Source of the DNA: Spirochaetaceae bacterium
GTDB taxonomy: Bacteria > Spirochaetota > Spirochaetia > B11-G9
Length of the DNA: 6,893 nucleotides
Reading direction: 5' to 3'
Assembly: GCA_030633365.1 (NCBI GenBank)
Contig: DAOVSY010000160.1
Coordinates: 1-6,893 of the forward strand
Of the stretch, positions 1-5,425 are shown piece after piece. Within the stretch, counting starts at the first letter, position 1. Every line of letters starts with the position of its first letter. A program made the translations under genes and the position numbers. Below the pieces are notes generated by a model. It had not been told where the DNA came from and did not search any database. It saw only the letters and a list, made by a program, of their open reading frames with translations.

Positions 1-1140
1 ATCTAAAACTTCCCCGGCAAAGTAAAGGTTTTTACAAACTTTACTGTCCATAGTATTAAAATTAACATTATCCAGACTAATTCCGCCACATGTTACAAAC
101 TCTTCTTTAAACTTTGTTTGACCCTTTACTGGATAAATATCATTAGTCAAAATATTTACCAGCTTATTAATTCCTTTTTTACCAAGTTCATTCCATTTTT
201 TTGATGTAGAAAACTCACACTTTCCCAATAAAAAACTCCATAACCTGTCAGGCAAATTGTAAGGTCTGAAATTTGATAATAATTTATTTGAATGATCACT
301 GGAGATGCCAGTTAGTTTTTCCCTGACGGTATCAATATTCTTTTCATTAACCCAATTAATCTGAACATTAAAGTCATAATTTTTCTCATTTAGTACTCTT
401 GCCCCAAAAGATGATAATTTAAGGACAGCCGGGCCACTTAAGCCCCAATGAGTAATAAGCAGAGGGCCATTGGATTTAAGTTTTGTTCCCTCAATGCCAA
501 GAAGAACATTCGCTACTACTATCCCCATTAAACCAGTTAAGGGTTCTTCGGGCATATTAAATGTAAATAATGAGGGAACAGGTTCTTCAATTGTATGATT
601 TATTTTCTCCAGCCATTCAAAATTCTTTAAATCTGAAGACCCTCCAGTAACAATAATTATCTTATCGAAAATCATAGATTTATATTTCTCATCTAAGAAT
701 ACCAATTCCAATGTATTATCAATTGTCAGGATTTCTTTAATCCCTTTCCCTTTTTCAATTTTTACACCTGATTTTTTGGATTCTTCAAGTAAACAATCAA
801 TTATACTTTGAGAATTCTGAGATTTTGGAAAGACACAATTATCATCCTGAACTACTAAAGGTACTCCCCTGTCTTCAAACCATTTCATTACATCTCTATT
901 ATTAAAAATCTGAAATGCTTTTTTTAATTCTTTACGTCCTCTGGGATACGCAGATGCTAAATCTTTAGTAGATACAACATTATTTGTAAGATTACATCTG
1001 CCTCCACCGGATATCCTGACTTTGGAAAGCAGTTTATTTGACTTTTCAAAAATAATTACTTCCACTTCCGGATAATTTTCTTTAACAGTAATTGCAGAAA
1101 AAAAACCTGCTGCTCCACCACCAATTACTGCTACTTTCAT
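1..1140 (-). CDS. HI0933/BaiN-family FAD-dependent oxidoreductase (3' end beyond window)
   Basis: An uninterrupted minus-strand frame of 380 codons starts at the ATG whose complement is 1138-1140 and is still open at base 1, so the C-terminus is missing. Motifs in order: an N-terminal Rossmann FAD-binding loop, VIGGGAAG, at residues 5-12; the family signature SGGGRCNLTN at 44-53; a second nucleotide-binding strand, IIVTGGSS, at 162-169; ITHWGLSGPAVL at about 229-240; TCGGI at 349-353; and LYFAGEVLD at 372-380, where the FAD-contacting C-terminal segment begins. Family members are usually near 400 residues, so only some 25-30 residues are lost. This is the cytosolic HI0933-like flavoprotein family (COG2081, often annotated as NAD(P)/FAD-dependent oxidoreductase or aminoacetone oxidase family). 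The substrate is generally unknown; BaiN is one member proposed to act on bile acids. The segment after TGG lacks the usual GSTGDGY-like loop and reads on to PVPSLFTF, which I recall from a shorter subfamily. A weak Shine-Dalgarno, AGGT, lies about 9 nt before the ATG. The gene diverges from the permease pair. Confidence 0.93.
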   Translation of the reverse strand, partial: MKVAVIGGGAAGFFSAITVKENYPEVEVIIFEKSNKLLSKVRISGGGRCNLTNNVVSTKDLASAYPRGRKELKKAFQIFNNRDVMKWFEDRGVPLVVQDDNCVFPKSQNSQSIIDCLLEESKKSGVKIEKGKGIKEILTIDNTLELVFLDEKYKSMIFDKIIIVTGGSSDLKNFEWLEKINHTIEEPVPSLFTFNMPEEPLTGLMGIVVANVLLGIEGTKLKSNGPLLITHWGLSGPAVLKLSSFGARVLNEKNYDFNVQINWVNEKNIDTVREKLTGISSDHSNKLLSNFRPYNLPDRLWSFLLGKCEFSTSKKWNELGKKGINKLVNILTNDIYPVKGQTKFKEEFVTCGGISLDNVNFNTMDSKVCKNLYFAGEVLD

Positions 1141-1258
1141 AATAGTTTACCTGTTGACGATATATTATTTGCCATATATCTTACTATAACACTAATTTTA
1201 TATATAGTTTTATAGTTAATATATGAAATATAATTAAAATTACTAAATGGAGGAATAG
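1141..1258. promoter_or_regulatory. Divergent promoter region with inverted AT-rich boxes
   Basis: This 118-bp spacer separates two divergent genes and must drive both. It contains imperfect inverted arms, CATATATCTTACTATAA at 1173-1189 and TTATAGTTAATATATG at 1210-1225. They match except for one extra base and one mismatch, and 20 bp lie between them. Arm 2 ends 33 nt before the plus-strand ATG, and arm 1 ends 32 nt before the minus-strand ATG. A consensus -10 hexamer TATAAT at 1229-1234 could serve the permease genes, and TAATAT on the minus strand (1167-1162) could serve the flavoprotein, with TTATAG of arm 1 lying 16 nt upstream of it. TTGACG at 1154-1159 followed after 17 nt by TATCTT is an alternative plus-strand promoter. 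The region is so AT-rich that individual hexamers carry little weight; the symmetric repeat is the stronger signal. Confidence 0.5.
1249..1253 (+). promoter_or_regulatory. Ribosome binding site of first half-permease
   Basis: GGAGG sits 5 nt before the ATG at 1259. It is the strongest plus-strand Shine-Dalgarno in the window and fixes the start of this gene. By contrast, the PilZ gene at 2494 has no such site. Confidence 0.85.
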
Positions 1259-1747
1259 ATGCAGATAAATTTTACAGTAGTTATTATAAATTTACTGGCA
1301 GTTCTGGGAATTAGTTTTTCCTTTTATAAAAATAAAGAAAAATCAATTAAAGCTCTTAAAGTCGCGTTAAAAGGCACCATAAATATGGCACCGGCTATTG
1401 CTATTATTATGGTTTTGGTGGGACTTCTTATGGGTTTCTTTAAACCTGAATTAATATCAAAACTTTTAGGAAATCAAACTGGTATTGTAGGGATCACTCT
1501 GGCATCTTTGGCAGGTGCTATTCTTATGATTCCATCTCTTGTAGCATTTCCCCTGACAGCATCTCTTGTTGAGTCAGGAGCTTCAATTTCTGTTGCAGCA
1601 GCCTTTATTACAACATTAACAATGATAGGTTTTGTTACCCTTCCTATAGAAATAAAGGAAATGGGAAAAAAACTGACATTACTAAGAAATGGAATCAGTT
1701 TTATTATAGCTGTGGGAATTGCCCTGATTATGGGGGTAATTTTATAA
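1259..1747 (+). CDS. Half-size permease, ArsP/DUF318-like (subunit A)
   Basis: A 162-residue integral membrane protein with about five hydrophobic segments (residues 5-23, 43-61, 75-97, 108-128 and 144-162). The core after residue 40 reads as one repeat of the predicted-permease family that includes ArsP (PF03773, formerly DUF318). It has KLLG at 68-71, a Gly-rich helix ending in a Pro then VAFPL at 95-99, SGAS at 106-109, and LPIE at 128-131 followed by a basic loop. Full ArsP-type permeases have roughly 300 or more residues and carry two such halves, so this is half size. The next gene encodes the same pattern (KYLG, VAFPM, KGAR, LPQE) and starts on its stop codon. I infer that the two subunits assemble as a heterodimer. 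ArsP exports trivalent organoarsenicals, but no substrate can be read here: no arsR or other ars gene is adjacent, and this protein has no cysteine. The family call comes from motif memory, not a search. Confidence 0.75.
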   Translation: MQINFTVVIINLLAVLGISFSFYKNKEKSIKALKVALKGTINMAPAIAIIMVLVGLLMGFFKPELISKLLGNQTGIVGITLASLAGAILMIPSLVAFPLTASLVESGASISVAAAFITTLTMIGFVTLPIEIKEMGKKLTLLRNGISFIIAVGIALIMGVIL

Positions 1748-2334
1748 TGGATAAAGAAGAAAAAATGAATAATAAACAGCAGGGAAACAGTATGAATAAA
1801 GCCGGTAACCCGAAAATGGGTAAACAGAAAAAAAATAAAAAAGGAAGTATTATTGTACTGGCAGGAATTATTCTCGCAGCAGTGATTCTCCTGGTATTTT
1901 TTCCTGAAAACAGAGAACCGAGCCTAAATGCCTCTTTTAATCTTTTTAAAGAACTTATTTTTATTCTACCTGCAGTAATGGTTCTAATGGGTCTTTTTAC
2001 TGTATGGGTTAGTAAAGAAACAGTTATAAAATATTTAGGACATGCAGCTGGTGTTAAAGGCCTGATTATTGCACTGGTAATGGGAATGATGCCTACTGGA
2101 CCACTTTATGTAGCATTTCCAATGGCATCCATGCTTTTAAAAAAGGGAGCCAGAGTAGCTAATATTATAATTTTTCTATCTGCCTGGGCATGTATTAAGC
2201 TACCGCAGGAATTGGTGGAACTTCGTTTTATGGGAATTAAATTTATGGTAGTAAGGCTTTCATTTACAATTGTTATGGTAATTTTAATGGGTTTATTCAT
2301 AGAGAAAATAGATAAGTATTCAAAACCTTCTTAA
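1747..2334 (+). CDS. Half-size permease, ArsP/DUF318-like (subunit B)
   Basis: A 195-residue membrane protein whose ATG shares its A with the TAA of the upstream gene (TAATG), which suggests coupled translation. A G-run, GGGGG at 1732-1736, lies 10 nt upstream as a possible ribosome site. Residues 1-33 form a Lys/Asn/Gly/Gln-rich hydrophilic tail, probably cytoplasmic. In-frame ATGs at residues 7, 16 and 24 could give shorter products, and the one at 1792 has a GGG 8 nt before it. Hydrophobic segments follow at about 34-52, 67-88, 103-125, 136-152 and 167-185. The core parallels the preceding protein: KYLG at 95-98, GPLYVAFPM at 118-126, KGAR at 133-136, LPQE at 152-155, then a basic loop. 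It has one cysteine, in the fourth segment (C149). The two genes are most simply the two halves of one permease. Substrate is unknown. Confidence 0.72.
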   Translation: MDKEEKMNNKQQGNSMNKAGNPKMGKQKKNKKGSIIVLAGIILAAVILLVFFPENREPSLNASFNLFKELIFILPAVMVLMGLFTVWVSKETVIKYLGHAAGVKGLIIALVMGMMPTGPLYVAFPMASMLLKKGARVANIIIFLSAWACIKLPQELVELRFMGIKFMVVRLSFTIVMVILMGLFIEKIDKYSKPS

Positions 2335-2357
2335 AAAAATGCTGGTCAGCAACAGTA

Positions 2358-2387
2358 GAGACAACAGAGGCTAATCTCTGTTGTCTC
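2358..2387 (+). terminator. 12-bp hairpin downstream of permease pair, no U-tract
   Basis: GAGACAACAGAG (2358-2369) and CTCTGTTGTCTC (2376-2387) are perfect inverted repeats around the 6-nt loop GCTAAT. The stem begins 24 nt after the permease stop codon, where a terminator is expected. No U-run follows; the downstream bases are TTGTCTC-type repeats with only scattered Ts. It may be a Rho-independent terminator of reduced efficiency, an mRNA 3'-end stabiliser, or a dispersed repeat element. Confidence 0.6.
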
Positions 2388-2407
2388 AATTGTCTCTATT
2401 GTCTTAG
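2381..2407 (+). repeat. Three tandem 9-bp repeats TTGTCTCNN
   Basis: TTGTCTCAA (2381-2389), TTGTCTCTA (2390-2398) and TTGTCTTAG (2399-2407) follow each other directly. The first copy forms part of the 3' arm of the hairpin. The second copy is an exact complement of TAGAGACAA at 2356-2364, so it could pair with the 5' arm instead. Confidence 0.65.
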
Positions 2408-2493
2408 CTTCCAACCTATATTTTCTGACTGAATATTTAAACAAATTGAAGTTTATAATTGCTTTTACAAGATTAATATTTTAATATTAAAAT

Positions 2494-3246
2494 ATGAGTG
2501 AATCAGTAGACGGAAAGAAAATTTTTTTCTTATACCCACAAAGTGTCATACAGGATGAGTTGATATCCATCCTTCTTAAAAATGAGTATGAAGTATATTT
2601 TCTTAACGATCATCTCAAAGCAACCAGAATTTTAAAACGTTTTGCTAACTCAATATGTTATATAAATATTGATGATGGATTGAAAGAAAATGAATGGGAA
2701 GCTTTTATCAAAAACCTCCAATCTGATTCAGAGATAAAAAATTTACAGGTAGGTATTCTTTCCTATAACAACGACCCGAACCTTATACAGAAATATTTAA
2801 TGGATATAGGTGTTAAATGTGGTTTTATACAACTAAAGCTTGGTGTAAAACAGAGTACAGATATTATATTAAAAGTACTTGAAGCTAATGAAGCAAAAGG
2901 TCGAAGAAAATTTGTTCGGGCTAATTGTGAAAAGGATCCAAGAGTTGTAATGAATTTTGGATATAAAGAATCCAACTATGAAGGCAGTATAATTGATATC
3001 AGTTCTGTTGGTATTGCATGTAAATTTAAAAATACTATCCCTATAGATAATAAAACTATCATACCGAATATTCAGCTTAATTTAAGAGGAAGTTTGGTAC
3101 AGGCAGATGCAATAATTTTAAGCCGAAGATATGATAGTGAAAAGATTCTCGTAATGGTATTTAATCCAAGACCTAAAGAGGCGGAACTTGAAAAAGTTCA
3201 TAACTTTATTCATAAAACGCTGCAGAAAACTATAGAGGTTTATTAA
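2494..3246 (+). CDS. PilZ-domain c-di-GMP effector with pseudo-receiver N-terminus
   Basis: A 250-residue soluble protein. The C-terminal PilZ domain (about 136-245) has both c-di-GMP-binding motifs: RxxxR as R138-KFV-R142, and D/NxSxxG as D168-ISSV-G173. It should therefore bind the second messenger. Residues 8-130 have the alternating strand/helix layout of a response-regulator receiver: IFFLYP as strand 1, CYINID at 55-60 as strand 3, VGILS at 86-90, and GFIQLK at 110-115. Strand 1 lacks the acidic pair, so phosphorylation in the usual way is unlikely; I call it a pseudo-receiver. I have seen similar PilZ proteins in low-GC anaerobes and spirochaetes, but no specific function is known to me. 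The in-frame codon two before the ATG is a stop (TAA, 2488-2490), so the start cannot lie further upstream. There is no Shine-Dalgarno. The gene lies 137 bp before a hybrid histidine kinase on the same strand. Confidence 0.88.
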   Translation: MSESVDGKKIFFLYPQSVIQDELISILLKNEYEVYFLNDHLKATRILKRFANSICYINIDDGLKENEWEAFIKNLQSDSEIKNLQVGILSYNNDPNLIQKYLMDIGVKCGFIQLKLGVKQSTDIILKVLEANEAKGRRKFVRANCEKDPRVVMNFGYKESNYEGSIIDISSVGIACKFKNTIPIDNKTIIPNIQLNLRGSLVQADAIILSRRYDSEKILVMVFNPRPKEAELEKVHNFIHKTLQKTIEVY

Positions 3247-3383
3247 TATTTTTTTTTAAATTGGCAACAATAAAATAATTGTTATTTTAAAGATATAATA
3301 GCTTTATGCTAATGAAATGATACTCTTAATTACAATTAATTTTATTTACATATAATAAAATAGAAATTTATGGAAAGTTTAAA
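3247..3383. other. AT-rich spacer between PilZ and kinase genes
   Basis: This 137-bp spacer holds a run of nine Ts at 3249-3257 just after the PilZ stop, with no GC-rich stem before it. A weak 6-bp AT-rich inverted repeat follows (AACAAT at 3266-3271, ATTGTT at 3278-3283, then ATTTT), and then a candidate promoter for the kinase. No good terminator is visible, so read-through from the PilZ gene into the kinase gene is plausible. Confidence 0.5.
3329..3356 (+). promoter_or_regulatory. Candidate housekeeping promoter for the hybrid kinase
   Basis: ATTACA at 3329-3334 (4 of 6 matches to TTGACA), a 16-nt spacer, and the consensus -10 TATAAT at 3351-3356. Transcription would start near 3363, giving a leader of about 20 nt. 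A modest ribosome site, GGAAAG at 3372-3377, lies 6 nt before the ATG. The AT-rich background makes chance matches common. Confidence 0.4.
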
Positions 3384-5339
3384 ATGAAAATTGAAAATGA
3401 TAAAATATTAGATACTTCTTCAATACAACCCAGTCTCAGGGAATCAGAAGACCGTTTTAGAGGAATTGCTGAAAACATGGCTGACTGGATTTGGGAAGTA
3501 AATACAGAAGGAGTATATACCTATTGTTCAAAGAAAGTGGAAACCATTCTGGGATATTCAATTAATGAAATAATTGGAAAAACACCTTTTGATTTTATGT
3601 GCCCTTCTGAGATAGAACAAGTCAAATTAAAATTTCTAAAATATACAAAAGAAAGAAAAGCATTTACAGATCTGGAAAATTGGAATTTAACAAAAGAAGG
3701 AAAACGTATATGCCTTAGAACAAGCGGGACACCCATAATAGATAAAAATGGAAACTATTTGGGGTACAGAGGTGTAGATTCTGATATTACTGAGCGTAAA
3801 AATGTAGAAAAAGAATTAAAAACCGCCAAAGTATTTGCAGAAAGTCTACTTGAAACAGCAAATCTTATCGTTGTTACTCTTAATACAGAGGCTGTAATTA
3901 CAAAATTTAACAGTTATGCAGAAGATCTGACAGGATTTAAAAGAGAAGAAGTACTTGGTAAAAATTGGTTCGATCTTTTTATACCACTAAGGGAAAGAGA
4001 AAAAATTCCTCAGGTTTTTTATGAATTGCTTAAAAATATGCCAAATGTAGTTAATTATGAGAATTTAATTTTACAAAAAAATGGCCAGGAACGATTAATA
4101 AGCTGGAATAATAGTGTATCCCGGAATGATCAGGGTAATATAAATGGTATCCTGAGTATTGGAACAGATATTACCGACAGAAAGATTGCAGAGGAAGAAC
4201 TTAAAAAGGCAAAAGCTGAAGCTGAAGTCGCAAATAAAGCAAAAAGTCTTTTTTTAGCTAATATGAGTCATGAACTTAGAACACCTCTTAATGCAATCCT
4301 GGGATTTGGGCAACTTCTGGAACTGAAACAGAGTAATTTGGATAATCAGCAAATCGAGTACCTGGAGAATATAAATCAATCAGGTAATCATCTGTTGGAA
4401 ATGGTGAATGATATACTGGATCTTTCAAAAATTGAATCCGGTAGATTTGAAATTCGGAAAAAATCTATTAACCTTAATCAATTACTTTTAAGACTACCAA
4501 AGGCAGTAGTTCCTCTGGCATTTAATAAAAATATTAAATTGATTGTTGATTTAGATTTTTCAAACGAATTTATTTATGCTGACGAAAAACGCTTAAAACA
4601 AGTAATTTACAATCTTCTTTCAAATGCCATTAAGTTTACTGCACCAGGTAAGAAAATTGGTTTAAAAGCCAGGATAAAAGCAGATAAAGCAATAATTGAA
4701 GTATGGGATGAAGGGATTGGTATTAGTAAAAAAGATTTGGATAAGATTTTCGATCCTTTTACACAAGTTGGGGTAAAAAAAGAACAAGGAACTGGTTTAG
4801 GACTTTCCATTTCTAAAAACCTGATAGAACTTCATAAGGGAACACTTATTGCTCATAGCAAAATAGATGAAGGAAGTCACTTTATTATACATTTACCAGG
4901 AATTATGCAGGCATCTGACAATAAGTTAAATAATAGTAGAGTAAAGGATATCTCTGTCAAAGCAGTAGATGGCAGTACAGGCAATATTCTTGTTGTAGAA
5001 GATGATGTAACAAATCAAAAGGTTATTGAAGCAATATTAAAGCACCTTGGCTATTATGTATATATTGCAGAAACAGGGCAAAAAGGAATTGAAGCTGCCA
5101 AAAATAAGGATTTTAATCTTATTTTGATGGATATTCAGCTTCCAGGATTAGACGGAATAGAAACAATGAAGATGATAAGAAAACAAAATAGTAAAAAAAT
5201 TCTTATTGTTGCTCTTACAGCCTATGCAATGGATGATGATATGGAAAAATATTTATCATTAGGTTTTGATGGGTATATATCAAAACCAATAATTTTAGAA
5301 AAATTGAAAGAATCATTGGATTACTTCTTCACTAATTAA
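3384..5339 (+). CDS. Soluble PAS-PAS hybrid sensor histidine kinase with C-terminal receiver
   Basis: A 651-residue protein with no membrane segment or signal peptide, so it should sense a cytoplasmic cue. Domains in order: PAS 1, about 20-139, ending in the PAC-type GVDSDITERK; PAS 2, about 150-268, ending in GTDITDRK; a coiled linker at 265-288; HisKA with the H-box SHELRTP, phospho-acceptor H296; HATPase with N-box N410-LLS-N414, G1 DEGIGI at 442-447, F-box FDPF at 456-459 and G2 GTGLGL at 469-474; and a receiver at about 533-648 with acidic pocket E539-D541, phospho-acceptor D583, T612 and K634. All catalytic residues are present, so both kinase and receiver should be active. There is no HPt or DNA-binding domain, so a separate phosphotransfer protein or protein-protein output is expected; none is in the window. 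The ligand of the PAS domains cannot be read. The nearest candidate partner is the PilZ protein upstream. Confidence 0.95.
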   Translation: MKIENDKILDTSSIQPSLRESEDRFRGIAENMADWIWEVNTEGVYTYCSKKVETILGYSINEIIGKTPFDFMCPSEIEQVKLKFLKYTKERKAFTDLENWNLTKEGKRICLRTSGTPIIDKNGNYLGYRGVDSDITERKNVEKELKTAKVFAESLLETANLIVVTLNTEAVITKFNSYAEDLTGFKREEVLGKNWFDLFIPLREREKIPQVFYELLKNMPNVVNYENLILQKNGQERLISWNNSVSRNDQGNINGILSIGTDITDRKIAEEELKKAKAEAEVANKAKSLFLANMSHELRTPLNAILGFGQLLELKQSNLDNQQIEYLENINQSGNHLLEMVNDILDLSKIESGRFEIRKKSINLNQLLLRLPKAVVPLAFNKNIKLIVDLDFSNEFIYADEKRLKQVIYNLLSNAIKFTAPGKKIGLKARIKADKAIIEVWDEGIGISKKDLDKIFDPFTQVGVKKEQGTGLGLSISKNLIELHKGTLIAHSKIDEGSHFIIHLPGIMQASDNKLNNSRVKDISVKAVDGSTGNILVVEDDVTNQKVIEAILKHLGYYVYIAETGQKGIEAAKNKDFNLILMDIQLPGLDGIETMKMIRKQNSKKILIVALTAYAMDDDMEKYLSLGFDGYISKPIILEKLKESLDYFFTN

Positions 5340-5340
5340 A

Positions 5341-5372
5341 AAAGACAGCAGGAAATAATTCCCACTGCCTTT
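5341..5372 (-). terminator. Intrinsic terminator of the ABC operon, in convergent spacer
   Basis: The inverted arms are 5341-5354 and 5359-5372 around a 4-nt loop. Read on the minus strand, the arms pair along all 14 positions: 11 Watson-Crick pairs and three G-U wobbles. The stem runs into a U-tract, complementary to the A-run at 5338-5343. Read on the plus strand, the same three positions are A-C mismatches, the hairpin is much weaker, and only CTTTCTATAT follows. It is therefore best suited to ending the minus-strand ABC permease transcript, 54 nt after its stop codon. It begins two bases after the kinase stop codon, and its U-tract overlaps that stop. It may also slow plus-strand transcription. 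Confidence 0.75.
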
Positions 5373-5386
5373 CTATATAAAAGTAA

Positions 5387-5406
5387 AGATGCAAGATCTT
5401 GCGTCT
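5387..5406. repeat. 20-bp near-perfect palindrome in convergent spacer
   Basis: AGATGCAAGA and TCTTGCGTCT are inverted copies meeting at the centre of GATC. The single imperfection (T5390 against G5403) becomes a U-G wobble in plus-strand RNA, giving an 8-bp stem with a GATC loop. The next bases (CTGTTAAAAA) hold no U-tract. It could be a weak 3'-end hairpin for the kinase transcript, a protein-binding palindrome, or a copy of a dispersed repeat. Confidence 0.5.
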
Positions 5407-5425
5407 CTGTTAAAAATCAAATGCC

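Larger units (their letters stand above)
2335..2493. other. Spacer between permease pair and PilZ gene
   Basis: This 159-bp non-coding stretch holds, in order, the 12-bp hairpin with adjoining tandem repeats (listed separately), a consensus -10 hexamer TATAAT at 2454-2459, and the AT-only palindrome TTAATATTAA at 2481-2490 directly before the PilZ start codon. I see no convincing -35 at 16-18 nt from the TATAAT and no Shine-Dalgarno before 2494. Confidence 0.6.

Noticed and set aside
1..1140. Possible frameshift or decay of the flavoprotein gene
   Set aside because: Codon-by-codon reading gives an unbroken frame with all family motifs in order; it is only cut by the window edge.
2106..2300. 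Minus-strand open frame within the second half-permease
   Set aside because: It is the complement of conserved permease codons with no independent support. The same holds for the minus-strand frames at 2763-2975, 3521-3736 and 4607-4810.
1259..2334. Single permease gene broken by a stop codon
   Set aside because: The second gene has its own ATG and a distinct hydrophilic N-terminus, and each half has a complete set of core motifs. Two real subunits fit better than a nonsense mutation.
3249..3283. T-run and small inverted repeat after the PilZ gene as a terminator
   Set aside because: The nine-T run has no stem before it, and the following 6-bp stem is AT-rich and weak. Together they do not make a convincing terminator.
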